NCBI GenBank assembly: GCA_034521835.1
Contig: JAXHMA010000001.1
Span: 124,001 to 188,000 of the forward strand
Direction of reading: 5' to 3'
Origin: JAMQKA01 sp034521835
Lineage (GTDB): Bacteria > Bacteroidota > Rhodothermia > Balneolales > Balneolaceae
DNA: 64,000 nt
The notes beneath the pieces were generated by a model. That model was not told the DNA's origin, searched no databases, and worked only from the letters and a program-made list of their open reading frames with translations. This document shows, piece by piece, positions 48,656-59,324 of this stretch; positions within the stretch are counted from its first letter, which is position 1, and each line of letters starts with the position of its first letter. A program made the position numbers and the translations under genes.

Positions 48656-49865
48656 ATGGCAGAATTTGGCAGCTTTACTGGAAAATCGGCAAAAACAGCT
48701 CTTGGATTTTTCTGGAAAGCGGGCTGGGCGTTTGTGTTGGGATATTTTGTGAGCGGCATGATACAGGCTTTCGTGCCCAAAACAGGAATTGACCAAATAC
48801 ATGGGAGACGCGAATTTTAAAAGCATCAGTCTCTCCACTTTTTTTGGAGCGGCTTCCTCATCATGTTCTGTTTGCGGCCCTGGCTGCGGCACGATCTCTC
48901 ATTAAAAAAGAAGCCCATTTTATAGCGGGTGTAGCCTTCATGTTTGCCTCTACCAACCTGGTGATGAGCTCGGCATCCTCATTTTGATTTTTCTTGGTGG
49001 CGAGTCCTGGCTGCAGAAACTATTGGGGGATTAATCCTCATCGCCATTAGCAGTCTGCTGATCAAATCTGACTATCCCCAAAGCTGGTTGGATGCTGCGC
49101 GTGAAAAAGTGGAGGAAGAGGGTGGAGAAATTGAAGAGGACTTCGACTGGAAAGAACGGATCAAGAGCAGGGAGGGCTGGCGACTGGTGGGCCATAAATT
49201 TGTGAACGACTGGAAGATGGCCTGGGAGGACATCCTGATTGGCTTTACTATTGCGGGATTCGTACGCTGTACTGGTGCCACAGCCATTTTGGACGACCCT
49301 CTTCCTGGCTAATGCGCAACACCTGCCCGCTTGGATTATAGCTTTTGAAAATGCGCTTATTGCTCCCTTTGTAGCAGCAGCAACGTTTATCGGCCCCATG
49401 GGAAATATTCCGTTGGCTACCGTCTTAAATGGCAATGGCGTGCTGTTTGCCGGGATCATGGGATTTATCTATTCCGACCTGATGGTGCCGCCGCTGGTGC
49501 ACATCAACGCCAAATACTACGGCTGGCGGGTGGCCCTGTACATCGCAGGCGTTATGTATATCAGTATCGTGATAACGGCTCTTATCCTCAACGGACTTTT
49601 TTCCGTCTTGGGAATAATTCCCGAAAGCCAAAAAGCGATAGCTGACATCACCCAGTTTAAGATCGATTACACGTTCTGGATGAATCTCGTTTTTGTGTGG
49701 ATTGCCGCCTGGCTGGTCTGGCAGAATAAGAGATATCTGCAGGATCATGAGATGAAAATGATGCAGATGGAGGGGTGGGGCGCGCTCAAACGAGCTGTCG
49801 TTTACTTGTTTATCCTGGTTAATGTAATTGGTCTTTCAGCATTTTTGTACACTCAGACTCTCTGA
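48656..49865 (+). CDS. ArsP/DUF318-family permease (frameshifts)
   Basis: From ATG 48656 the reading gives MAEFGSFTGKSAKTALGFFW and KAGWAFVLGYFVSGMIQAFV. A frame change near 48795 gives LTKYMGDANFKSISLSTFFG and AASSSCSF; another near 48882 gives AALAAARSLIKKEAHFIAGV and AFMFASTNLV. The SSSCSFA segment is the membrane cysteine site of this permease family. Further changes near 48975, 49070 and 49295 lead to a continuous C-terminal half (PFVAAATFIGPMGNIPLATV, YSDLMVPPLVHINAKYYGWR). These permeases export organoarsenicals or divalent metals. At least four indels are needed. Confidence 0.85.
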
Positions 49866-49971
49866 GGGCCGATCTAAGAAATATAAATTTCCCCCAATCC
49901 AGTTCGAAAAAGTTTCCGTTGTGTGTAGTGAACAGGTAATCAACTAACCCAAAAAAACACTGCATACAATT

Positions 49972-51496
49972 ATGAAACGATTATTTAAACCAATGATACT
50001 TGTCGTGGCATTACTACTTCCACTGATGGCATGCGAGGACAACGGAACAGGCGTAGATGAAGGTGAGGAAAACAGCGAACCCGCGATGCTCACCGTACAG
50101 GACCAGGGAACCAGCAACGGTAACCAGGTTACGATACCATCTGCAAGCATTAATGAGGCAGGCTGGGTGGTCATTCACCGTTCCAATTCCAGCGGTGACG
50201 GCCCCCAGGTGCCGGAGATTATTGGCAAGGCGATGTTGCAAGCAGGCTCGAAGCTCAGATGTTAATATTCAGCTCGAGAGACGTGTCAACGGGGAAACCC
50301 TCTGGGCAATGCTCCACCAGGATACCGGGACGCAAGGTGAATACGAGTCTACCGGCGGCGATTCTCCTGATCAGCCGGTGACGGTAGAGGGTGACATTCT
50401 CACCAAATCATTTATGATCAGCCAGACCAATCCGGCGGTGATGGCGAACGATCAAATCAACCAGGGCGGAAGCTTCTATGTTGATGTAAATGCAGCTGAA
50501 GATGGCTGGATTGTCATTCACCGCTCTAATTCTTCCGGTGATGGACCGCAAGTCCCAGAAATTATTGCCAAGGCTCCTGTAACAGCAGGAACAAATTCTG
50601 ACGTGGAAATAACCCTTAATGAGAGTGAGAGTGTGGAAGCCGGTGAAACGCTCTGGCCCATGCTTCACTATGATACCGGAACCGAAGGCGAATATGAATT
50701 TGACGGTGAAAGCGGACTGGATCTGCCGGTAATTTTTAACGGTAATATTGTGTTGACCTCCTTTACCGTGCAGCAAAATCAGTCTTCGCTTACGGCGATG
50801 GATCAAACTGTGATGAACAACAGCATCTCGGTTGACGTAGATGCTGATACCGACGGATGGGTGGTTGTCCACCGCTCCAATTCCAGTGGCGACGGCCCCC
50901 AGGTGCCAGAGATTATCGGGAAAACAAAAATTACCGAGGGCATGAACCAGGACGTGCAGATCTCGTTTGGGGATTCGGTCGTGAGCGATGGCGAGCAGCT
51001 CTGGCCGATGGTTCACTTCGATACCGGCACAATGGACGAGTATGAGTTTGCAGGCGCCGGCACCCCGGATCAGCCGATGATCGTTGGCGGCGCAATTCTG
51101 ATGGAATCAATCACGATTTCCGGTTCTGAACCGAACGTCATTGCCAATGACCAGGCCGCCGATATGGATATCGCTGTTGAGGAAGCCAACGCCATGCAAC
51201 GGGGCTTTGTGGTAATCCATCGCAATACACAAGACAGCCAGGGCAACGATGCACCTGATGTATCCGGCATTATAGGCAAGGCGGATATTTATACCGGTAC
51301 CAATGGCAATTTGACCATTGATCTGCAGGATGGAGAAATGGTTGAATCTGGCGAAACACTCTGGGCCATGCTGCATATTGACAGCAACAATAACGGCACC
51401 TACGATTTTGATGCCGGTGATGATAATCCTGAAGATCCTCCAGTATTAGATGAAGCAACCAGCAACATAGTGATGGTTAAATTTATGGTTGAATAG
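49972..51496 (+). CDS. Lipoprotein with four DUF7282-like repeats (frameshift)
   Basis: The signal MKRLFKPMILVVALLLPLMA with C (lipobox LMAC) is followed by an acidic N-terminus. Four tandem repeats of about 110-120 residues follow. Each contains GWVVIHRSNSSGDGPQVPEI (the last is GFVVIHRNTQDSQGNDAPDV) and, further on, ETLWAMLHxDTGTxGEYEF. A frameshift near 50240 interrupts the first repeat. The pattern matches DUF7282, best known from haloarchaeal surface proteins. Function is unknown; Asp/Glu richness suits high salt. A terminator follows at 51519. Confidence 0.8.
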
Positions 51497-51518
51497 CCAT
51501 AAAATTACTTTAAGACCG

Positions 51519-51549
51519 AAAAGCCTCCGGTTGATCCCGGGGGCTTTTT
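51519..51549 (+). terminator. Terminator after the DUF7282 lipoprotein
   Basis: AAAAGCCTCCGG and CCGGGGGCTTTTT form a stem with a short loop and T-run, 23 bp after the stop codon. Confidence 0.85.
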
Positions 51550-51775
51550 ATTTGTGCCCGGAAAAAATTTCTACATCGGTAAAAATGTTTTTTTATTGAT
51601 GGTTATGTTAGAAAAAGACTCAGAAAATATACTGTCTCCAGCAGTTAAGAAAACCAGAGTGACAGGATTGTGACAGATATACTACAGAATCGTTAGACTT
51701 TTGTGATACCTCTCCCGCTGGGGATGCTTACCTATAGGATGTACTCCAACCCTAATTCCAAAGAAGGTATTTACT

Positions 51776-53134
51776 ATGAAAACAACTGTTCAACGATTTA
51801 CGATTATAGGTACAGCACTTGTATTGATGATGGTATTGGCCTCATGCCATGATCTGTTCGATAAAGATAATGATCCCAGTACGATGTTTGAGGTCACCAT
51901 CGAAAATGTGAGCCCGGTATATCCCATCCTGAAAAGCAGTGCATTTACAACGCCCGTGGGGGCTGCAGATCCAGCGCCGCTGATGCCAGGCCAGGCTTAT
52001 GAGTTTGAATTCACTGCTCCGGTGGGCACTCAACTTTCGCTGGCCACCATGTTTGCCCAGTCCAACGACTGGATTTTCGCCACGGATGAAGATGGCATCT
52101 CTCTCTACAACCAGGACGGTTCGCAAATTACCGGTGATGTTACCGCGCAGATCGACCTGTATGACGCCGGCACGGAAGAAGATGAGGAAGTGGGCGTGGG
52201 CGAAAACCAGGCCCCGCGGCAAAGTGCACCTGACACCGGCCCTGATGATGACAACCCCAATGTGCGACTGGTGGAGAACAACGATCTGCCATCCAATGAG
52301 GAGATGATTCAGGTCACCCTGACCAGTACCGGTCAGCATCGGTTTATGATTCGCATCGAAAACGTATCAAACAGTAATACTTTGCAGACTTCGGATGGCC
52401 CCAAACCCGCCTCGCTTTCTCCCGGTGTTTGGCTTGTTCATTCCGCCGATGAATTGGGACTGCTCTATACACTTGGTCAGACTGATTACGGGGATGGGCT
52501 CGAAGCGATAGCAGAGGATGGGAATCCTGCTGAACTTGCGGCAAGTTTGGATGAAAATACCGGGCTTACGGTTCCTCTTTCACCAGGTGTCTTTGCGGTT
52601 TATGAGGGGGATAATCCCATTTTCATGGCCAACACTCCCGCACCCGATAACGGGATTGAAGCGATTGCTGAAGATGGCCAGCCCGGAATGCTGGCATCTA
52701 TCCTTTCTTCATCGGCCACGGTAAGCGCTAGTGGAGTGTTCAACCAGCCAGAGGGCGCCAGCAATCCCGGTCCATTACTGCCCGGAGACCGCTATACATT
52801 TAGTTTTGAAGCTAATCAAGGGGAGCGACTTACCTTTGCGACCATGTATGTTGAGTCGAACGATCTGTTCTACAGCCCCATGGAAAGCGGAATTGATCTG
52901 TTTGACGGGGATATGCCAAATACCGGTGATGTGACCGACCAGGTGCAGTTATGGGATGCCGGCACTGAAATGAACGAGGAGCCCGGCGTTGGAGAAAACC
53001 AGGTGCTGCGGCAATCTGATCTCGACACCGGACCCGAAGATAGCAACCCGAATGTACGGCCAGTAAACGATCAGTATCATTATGGGGATACCGCCGATCG
53101 CATTAAGGTGACCATTAATATGGTTGAAAACTGA
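51776..53134 (+). CDS. Lipoprotein with two spondin-like domains
   Basis: The 452-residue protein has a lipoprotein signal (IIGTALVLMMVLASCHD). Two spondin_N-like modules follow. The first (about 37-205) has FEVTIENVSPVYPILKSSAF, QLSLATMFAQSNDWIFATDE, YDAGTEEDEEVGVGENQ. The second (about 205-450) has SPGVWLVHSADE, GLEAIAEDGNPAELAASL, RLTFATMYVESNDLFYSPME and WDAGTEMNEEPGVGENQ. In animals the spondin domain is a matrix module with a Ca-binding Asp; bacterial versions are cell-surface proteins of unknown role. Strong acidity fits a halophile. The next genes encode a two-component system. Confidence 0.85.
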   Translation: MKTTVQRFTIIGTALVLMMVLASCHDLFDKDNDPSTMFEVTIENVSPVYPILKSSAFTTPVGAADPAPLMPGQAYEFEFTAPVGTQLSLATMFAQSNDWIFATDEDGISLYNQDGSQITGDVTAQIDLYDAGTEEDEEVGVGENQAPRQSAPDTGPDDDNPNVRLVENNDLPSNEEMIQVTLTSTGQHRFMIRIENVSNSNTLQTSDGPKPASLSPGVWLVHSADELGLLYTLGQTDYGDGLEAIAEDGNPAELAASLDENTGLTVPLSPGVFAVYEGDNPIFMANTPAPDNGIEAIAEDGQPGMLASILSSSATVSASGVFNQPEGASNPGPLLPGDRYTFSFEANQGERLTFATMYVESNDLFYSPMESGIDLFDGDMPNTGDVTDQVQLWDAGTEMNEEPGVGENQVLRQSDLDTGPEDSNPNVRPVNDQYHYGDTADRIKVTINMVEN

Positions 53135-53249
53135 TCTTTTAATCCGCTGGAAGTCGCCCTCCGATTGGTGCAGGAGGGCGACTTTCCCTAAAAAACCATC
53201 AATTGCGTTTGGCTGTTTACTTTTTCCGGAAAGCTTAGTAGATAACAAC

Positions 53250-53972
53250 ATGGAAACCAAGAATATCCTGATCATAGAAGATGACGAGGAGATCATTGAT
53301 CTTATTGAGATCAATATGGAGGATCTGGACTATGAAATTGATAAGGCGTTAGATGGAGAAAAGGGACTTCAAAAGGCGGAATCGAATAACTATGACCCGA
53401 TCATCCTCGACCTGATGCTTCCCAAGATTGACGGCCTGGAAGTCTGTAAAATATCGCGATCCCGACAATGTCAACACCCCAATACTGATGTTGACGGCCA
53501 AATCAGAGGAGTTTGACAAGGTGCTGGGCCTGGAGCTTGGGGCCGACGATTACCTGACAAAGCCGTTCAGCATCCGGGAGCTGCTGGCCCGGGTGAAGGC
53601 CAACCTGAGGCGAGTGGAAGTGGATAAGCAGGCCTCCACACGGCAGACTGCAGGGGAACAGTTCTCGATCGGCGCGATAATGATTAATCCTGACAAAAGA
53701 AAAGTGGCAATAGCCGGGCAGCCGATCTCTCTGACGCCCAAAGAGTTCGAGCTTCTGCACCTGTTTACTTCCAATCCGGGCAAGGCATTTTCACGCGAAG
53801 AGCTGCTAACCGAAATCTGGGGCTATCAATTTGAAGGCTATGATCATACGGTGAACTCTCACATCAACCGCTTGCGAAACAAGATTGAAGAGGATCCCTC
53901 CAACCCAGTATACCTTAAAACGGTCTGGGAGTGGGTTATCGCTTCGTGGAACCGGAGGAGATAGAGGAGTAA
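53250..53972 (+). CDS. OmpR-family response regulator (frameshifts)
   Basis: From METKNILIIEDDEEIIDLIE the receiver domain has the acidic pair EDD, the phosphoacceptor Asp in ILDLMLPKIDGLEV and the lysine in DDYLTKPFSIREL. An indel near 53460 breaks it. The winged-helix output domain follows (LTPKEFELLHLFTSNPGKAF, SREELLTEIWGYQFEGYDHT, VNSHINRLRNKIEEDPSNP). A missing G near 53931 garbles the ending, which should read VWGVGYRFVEPEE and stop at 53972, overlapping the kinase ATG. It probably controls nearby surface or metal genes. Confidence 0.92.
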
Positions 53973-55441
53973 TGAAGAACCTGTTTGGCTCCTTTTACGG
54001 CAAATTATCCCTGGTATTCTTGTTGCTACTGATCGTATTAGGCATCGCGCAGGTAACCATTACTTTCAACTCATCGATGCAGTTTGTGCGGCAGGCCGAC
54101 CAAAAATTGAACCTGAACCTGGCCCGGAACATGGCCGATGAATTTGAGACCGAGCTGGAAGATGGCCTTGATATAAGCCGGATTAAAAGCTCCATTCACG
54201 ATATGATGGTCGTTAATCCACGGATTGAAATATACCTGCTGGATTCAGCCGGCAAGATATTGGCATATTTCGCGGACCCGCCCGGCGAAGTAAAAACGAA
54301 TTCGGTAAACCTCAATACGGTGAGGGAGTTTCTTGGCAGCGAGCAGTCTGATCTTATCCTGGGAGAAGACCCCCGGAATCCATCCCTGCAAAAACCGATA
54401 TCGGTTGCCACCCTCGATATCGGCACGCCTGATCCGGGATACGTCTATATCATATTGGGCGGTGAGCAGTACGACTCAGCGCTTCAAATGCTGGAAAACA
54501 GCTACTTTTTGCAAACCAGCATCAAGATTTTTGTGATTATTTTGCTGGTTACCGGCATTTCGGGGCTAATCGATTTCTGCCTTCCTGACCCGCCCCCTGC
54601 GTCATATGGCGACGATAATTGACCAGTTCGAAAGAGGCCATCTCGACAAGCGCGTGCCCGTTAATTCTGACGATGAAATCGGACGCCTTGCTCAAAGTTT
54701 TAATACCATGGCCGATGAAATCCAGGAAAACATGAAAGAGCTGAAAAAGACCGACCAGCTTCGCCGCGAGCTAATCGCTAATGTATCTCACGACCTGCGC
54801 AGCCCGCTGGCTTCCATCCAGGGATACCTGGAAACGATATTGCTGAAAGATTCAAGCCTAAGCGACAAGAAACGAAAAGAATACCTGGAGGTTATCCTCA
54901 AAAATACGCATGGGCTCAGGCAGCTGGTGGATGAAGCTCTCTCGAGCTCTCCAAGCTGGAGTCTAAACAAGTTGAGCCGGATATTGAGGCGTTCTCCATT
55001 AGTGATCTCGTGCAGGATGTAGCTTTGAAATTCGAGCAGCGGGCAGATCAAAAAGGGGTTGAGCTCATTGCCGAATGTCCCACGGGCATCCCGCTGGTGG
55101 AGGGCGATATTGCACTAATCGAACGGGTGCTGAGTAATCTCATTGAAAATTCAATCCAGTACTCTGAACCGGGAGATTCCATCCGAATCCAACTTTCTCA
55201 AACTAATTCATCTGTACAAATTTGCGTAAAAGACACTGGTCCCGGTATTAGCGAGGAAGATCTTCCCCATATTTTTGATCGTTTTTACCGGGCGGAAAAA
55301 AGTCGTTCAAAGCAGAGCGGGGGGACGGGGCTGGGCTTGGCCATCGCCAAGAAAATAATGGAGCTGCATGACCAGGAAATTATCGTCGAAAGCCGGAACG
55401 GTACTGGCGCCGCCTTCTATTTCGGCCTGCCTTCTGTTTAA
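53972..55441 (+). CDS. Sensor histidine kinase (frameshifts)
   Basis: ATG 53972 overlaps the regulator stop. Membrane segment 1 is LSLVFLLLLIVLGIAQVTI; a periplasmic sensor of about 140 residues follows, then membrane segment 2 (IKIFVIILLVTGISGLI). A frameshift near 54585 precedes the HAMP region (ATIIDQFERGHLDKRVPVNS). The phosphoacceptor histidine lies in LIANVSHDLRSPLASIQGYL. Another shift near 54945 precedes VERVLSNLIENSIQYSE-like N-box (IERVLSNLIENSIQYSEPGD), the G1 box DTGPGISEED and GGTGLGLAIAKKIMELH. All catalytic boxes are present. Confidence 0.92.
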
Positions 55442-55625
55442 GGACTTTGTTATACAGGTAAATTTCTGTTCTCCTTTGGGTAAGATCTTGTGTTTGAACT
55501 GCTCAGAGTCATTCTTCATCTCGCTAAAAGACCACTTAAGGGGTAGTCATTATTGGGTGCACTTAAAGCTACTTTTTTCTGTAAGCTTATCAATCTAATC
55601 CAGGAAGGATGCACTGTTTTTTTGA

Positions 55626-56246
55626 TCATAGTGGCTTTTGTGCCTCGGTAAAGAAAAACTTCCAGTAGCGCCACCGCCAGCTTTCCTGCTTGGTGATTGA
55701 AAAGCAGCTTTTCTCCAGCATATCCTCCATTTCCTCAAGCGATCGGGTATCAATATATTCGGGCGTTAGCCAGTCGATCAGCTTGTTTACGTACACAAAA
55801 AACCCCGATCGATCCCAGTCCAGCAGGTATAGCCTGCCGCCCGGTTTGAGGATGTGGTAGAAAATATCCAGCGTCTGCTGCTGGTTCTTGTAATGATGAA
55901 AAGCGTTCAGGCAAAAGAGGCGATCATAGGAGTTTTTATCGAAGGCCAGCCGATCAGCACGAAAGTTGGTGTAGGCTATCGCTTGTCCTTCAGGCAGTCG
56001 CGATTTGGCGATATCAATCATCCCTTCCGAGGGATCATCGACCACGAACTTGAGGTAGGGAATTTCCCGATCCAGAATCTCTTCCGCCAGCAAGCCAGTT
56101 CCGCCGCTGACATCTAGCAGGAGAGCGTGTTCGGTGCTTTCGATGTTATCCAGAAATTTGGTATGGGTATGCTCAAGGTAGCTGCTCCATCGCTCCTCGT
56201 AATCAGCGGCTTGTTCGTTATACGCTTCGATCGTGTCTTTCAGCAA
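55626..56246 (-). CDS. SAM-dependent methyltransferase in the mer-like operon
   Basis: The roughly 206-residue protein is a class I methyltransferase. Motif I is LLLDVSGGTGLLAEEI, motif II-like VVDDPSEGMIDIAKSRL, and motif post-I region FCLNAFHHYKNQQQTLDIFY HILKPGGRLYLLDWD. The start is TTG 56246, two bases after the ATPase stop, so translation is likely coupled. It closes the operon of the Cys-rich protein, MerR, GDCCVxC protein and CSC-type ATPase. Substrate is unknown; methylation of a metal or metalloid is a possible role but not shown. Confidence 0.82.
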   Translation of the reverse strand: MLKDTIEAYNEQAADYEERWSSYLEHTHTKFLDNIESTEHALLLDVSGGTGLLAEEILDREIPYLKFVVDDPSEGMIDIAKSRLPEGQAIAYTNFRADRLAFDKNSYDRLFCLNAFHHYKNQQQTLDIFYHILKPGGRLYLLDWDRSGFFVYVNKLIDWLTPEYIDTRSLEEMEDMLEKSCFSITKQESWRWRYWKFFFTEAQKPL

Positions 56247-56247
56247 T

Positions 56248-58325
56248 TCAGTTCCTGCTTTTTAACAATCGTGATGAATTAAGCAAAATCCCCACGTCGG
56301 GCAGAGACTGTGCGGCCGCGGCCAGTATTGGGGCAGAAATCCGAACGCCGCCAGTGAAAGTCCGGCAATGTTGTAAACTGTCGTAAATCCAAAATTCCCT
56401 CTGATGATGCGCATCGTTTTCCGGGCGGTGTTGAACAGGTCGGCAATCAGCATCCAGTCATCGCGCATAAGGGTTATATGGGAGGTCTCCTTGGCGATAT
56501 CCGTGCCGCTAACCCCCATCGCAATCGCCACATCCGACTGCGCCAGGGCGGGGGCGTCATTAATACCGTCTCCCACCATTACCACGGTGTGCCCCTTCCG
56601 CTGGTACTGTTTTACGATCTCGATCTTTTCCTCCGGGAGCAGTTCCGCCTGGAAATCAATTCCCAACTTGTTGGCAAGTAATTCTGCCGCCTGCCGATGA
56701 TCACCGGTTAGCAGCTCGATTTTTTCGATTCCCAGTTCCCGGATTTGCTCCAGCGCGCTGCTGACCTCTTTGCGTTCGGCATCTTTGGCCGCCAACAACC
56801 CGATCGGCTCTCCGTTTCTGCTGACGATCATCACCGTTTTTCCAGCCTCTCTCAGAGGTTGAATATGATCGGTTAAATTGATTATATCCTCTTCGGCCGG
56901 TTTGCTCACCGAGATCGTCTCGTTGTTAAACTCGGCTTGTACCCCTGAACCGGTGATTTCGCTGAAGACGTCGGTTTTTGGGATCAAAGACGCCGTTCAC
57001 GGGCTGCCTGAATAACAGCCTTGGCCAGCGGATGCTCGGAGTACTGCTCAGCCGCTGCCGCTTTAATCAGCAGGTCTCCCTTGGCAATTCCGTTTAGTGG
57101 AATTACATCGGTAATTTCGGGGCGGCCGAATGTCAGCGTGCCTGTTTTATCAAGCAGTAACACATCTGCTCTGGAAAGAAGTTCGATATATTTGCCGCCC
57201 TTGATGAGTAATCCATTTTTAGCTGCTGACCCGATGCTGGCCAGCAGTGCGACCGGCGTTGCCAGGGCAAATGCGCAGGAGCAAGCCACAACCATGACCG
57301 CTACAGTAGACATGATGCTACCGCTAAAGATCCAGGTGAGAGCTGCAATTGTGGCGACTACCGGCAGGTACCAGGCTGAAAATTGGTCGGCGAATTGTTG
57401 CACCTTTCCTTTGCGGGATTCCGCCTCTTCCACCATCCGGATAATGCGCCCGAAAGTGGAATCTTTTCCGACTGCCGTGGCCTCAATAACCAGTCGCCCG
57501 CCCTTCGCAATAGTGGAGGCATACACACTGGAGCCAGGTGCTGCGTCCTCAGGCATCGATTCACCGGTTATCGAGGCTTGGTCGACCGTGGCCCTTCCTT
57601 CAACAACAGTGCCGTCCACCGGAATTTGTCCACCGGGCCGAACCAGCACTTTTTCTCCGACCTCCACCTGTTCAACAGGTATATTCTTTTCTTCGCCCTC
57701 GCGGATTACCGTGGCTTCTTGAGGGGCCATGTCAGTGAGCGATCGCACAGAATCACGCGCTTTTTCCGTGGTATATCCTTCGATAAAGTCGCCTGTCCGC
57801 ATAAAAAAGACCACGATGGCGGCCGTTACCCATTCGCCCGCCAGCAGTGCAGATATTGCTCCCAGTGCCATAAGGGCATGCGGCGTTACCTGCTTGTTCA
57901 GGGCGGCTTGAATTACCTTCTTGAATACAGGATATCCCATCAGTAAAACAAGGATTGTGCCTGCCCAAAAAGGAACAAAGTCCGTAATTGATTGGAACAG
58001 TCCAAGCCATTCGCCGGCAACCACCACAAAAAGAACGCCGCCAAATACAATTCCAAACAGCCTCATCGTTTTCTGGGCCAACGCTTCGGTGGCCGTATCA
58101 TCACTTTCTGTAGTTTCGGGCACACGATACCCGATATCCTCGATAGCTTTTTTCAGAGCGGGCAGGTTTGGCTGACCATTTTCATACTCAACCACGGGCT
58201 CGTTCGGCCGAGAGTAAAACGCTTGCAGACCTGACGCCCGGCTGCTTTTCCAATGCTTTCTGCACGCTGCGGGCACAACCGGCACAATCCATACCTTTAA
58301 CTGTTATGTCAACTTTTTTACTCAT
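56248..58325 (-). CDS. P1B-type ATPase with CSC metal-site motif (frameshifts)
   Basis: From ATG 58325 the start reads MSKKVDITVKGMDCAGCARS, one HMA domain with GMDCAGC. A frame change near 58200 leads to NEPVVEYENGQPNLPALKKA. About eight membrane helices follow with TGES and the intramembrane motif VVACSCAFALATPVALLASI, where CSC replaces the usual CPC. Then come DKTGTLTFGRPE, SEHPLAKAV, a frame change near 56985, LLTGDHRQAAELL and VMVGDGINDAPALAQSDVAI. The final frame near 56325 gives LAAAAQSLPDVG and ends LLKSRN at 56248. Length is normal. CSC is a rare variant whose metal is uncertain. Confidence 0.9.
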
Positions 58326-58434
58326 CGCAAAGAACTAAATATTGATATTACTTTTTAATGTTGACAGTATGTAGCCTACCTGTATCATATGGCTGTGTGC
58401 ACAATTAACGGACATCTTTTAATGACTGGTCTGG

Positions 58435-58668
58435 TTAACAACAAGATTCATCCCGTTGCACGGGCGGGCATGGAACAGAACCATAAGAGCAGTACACGCA
58501 ACAGTCCTTCTCCATAGGATTTATTCGTTCTCCACAGCCCGGGCAATTCCATAAATAAACACATGCGTTCTCTGGCATCATTTCAGTAGAACGATATCCG
58601 CATTCCGGGCACGTAATAGTGGATTCCAGTTCCTCAGTCTGATTGTCTAAGCTGTTTTCCTGTTTCAT
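58435..58668 (-). CDS. GDCCVxC-family cysteine-rich protein
   Basis: The 77-residue protein has TITCPECGYRSTEMMPENAC, then YLWNCPGCGERINPMEKDCC and VYCSYGSVPCPPVQ. The DCCVYC...CPP signature matches the family annotated as GDCCVxC domain (seleno)proteins; here the motif is KDCCVYC and all positions are Cys (no in-frame TGA selenocysteine needed). With CPEC and CPGC pairs it is probably a zinc- or metal-binding cytoplasmic protein. Its start overlaps the merR end by 35 bp. Confidence 0.8.
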   Translation of the reverse strand: MKQENSLDNQTEELESTITCPECGYRSTEMMPENACVYLWNCPGCGERINPMEKDCCVYCSYGSVPCPPVQRDESCC

Positions 58669-59083
58669 TTTCGCCTTCCAAAGCCCTTAAAATAACACAA
58701 TCTTCTGTTTTCCCCTTCCCCTTGCAGGACTTAACCAGATCCTTCAGAACGGTATGAATTCGCTGAAGATCTTCAATCTTGCTCTGGACATCCTCAAGTT
58801 TGGTTTCTGCCTTTTGTTGCACTTCTCCACAGGCGTCTGGGTTGTCGATCCGTAACGCCAGCAGGTCCTTAATCTCAGAAAGTGTAAATCCCAGTTCCTG
58901 GGCCCGCTTTATAAATTTAATCTGATCGATATGTTTCTGAGTAAATATGCGGTATCCCGACCGCCGGCGATCAGGTTTGTCAATCAGCTCACGCCTTTCA
59001 TAATAGCGTACAGTCTCCCTGTTGACATCGGCCCGTTGTGCCACCTCACCGATTTTAAATGTTTTTTGGGTTGATTTTGTCAT
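58634..59083 (-). CDS. merR: MerR-family regulator with Hg(II)-type cysteine triad
   Basis: The 149-residue protein has a MerR HTH (FKIGEVAQRADVNRETVRYY, ERRELIDKPDRRRSGYRIF) and the dimerisation helix. Three cysteines match the mercury site of MerR: one in NPDACGEVQQK and two spaced by eight residues in SCKGKGKTEDCVIL (equivalent to C82, C117, C126). These positions bind Hg(II) in the Tn501/Tn21 proteins. Related Pb/Cd sensors also keep several of them. The promoter at 59325-59356 closely matches merO, so it probably controls this operon. Confidence 0.88.
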   Translation of the reverse strand: MTKSTQKTFKIGEVAQRADVNRETVRYYERRELIDKPDRRRSGYRIFTQKHIDQIKFIKRAQELGFTLSEIKDLLALRIDNPDACGEVQQKAETKLEDVQSKIEDLQRIHTVLKDLVKSCKGKGKTEDCVILRALEGENETGKQLRQSD

Positions 59084-59138
59084 ACATACAGAGTTATGGA
59101 ATCGGCACGGGAATGGAGTCCCAAACCGTTAGATATTT

Positions 59139-59285
59139 TTATTTTTTCCTCACCATTGTTTTACCGCAACAGCAGGTAGGATTTTCCTGCCCCTTACAAT
59201 TTGCCGGTGCACCCTTTGTTACGGTCAATTCACAACCACATCCTTCATCGGGACATACATAAACTTCTCCTTTTTTAAAAGGCAT
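59139..59285 (-). CDS. Cys-rich 48-aa metal-binding protein
   Basis: ATG 59285 follows GGTTAGTT with no strong Shine-Dalgarno. The product reads MPFKKGEVYVCPDEGCGCEL, TVTKGAPANCKGQENPTCCC, GKTMVRKK. Seven of 48 residues are Cys, in C-x4-C-x-C and CCC clusters. It resembles a metallothionein-like or zinc-ribbon protein (some relatives are annotated as ATPase-associated metal-binding). It is the first gene after the mer-like operator and 56 bp before merR. Confidence 0.75.
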   Translation of the reverse strand: MPFKKGEVYVCPDEGCGCELTVTKGAPANCKGQENPTCCCGKTMVRKK

Positions 59286-59324
59286 AACTAACCTCTGTTA
59301 AGTTAACAGTAATAGTTCATTCTT

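Noticed and set aside
58435..58668. Selenoprotein with recoded TGA
   Set aside because: All expected Sec positions are TGT/TGC cysteine codons, and no in-frame TGA interrupts the gene.
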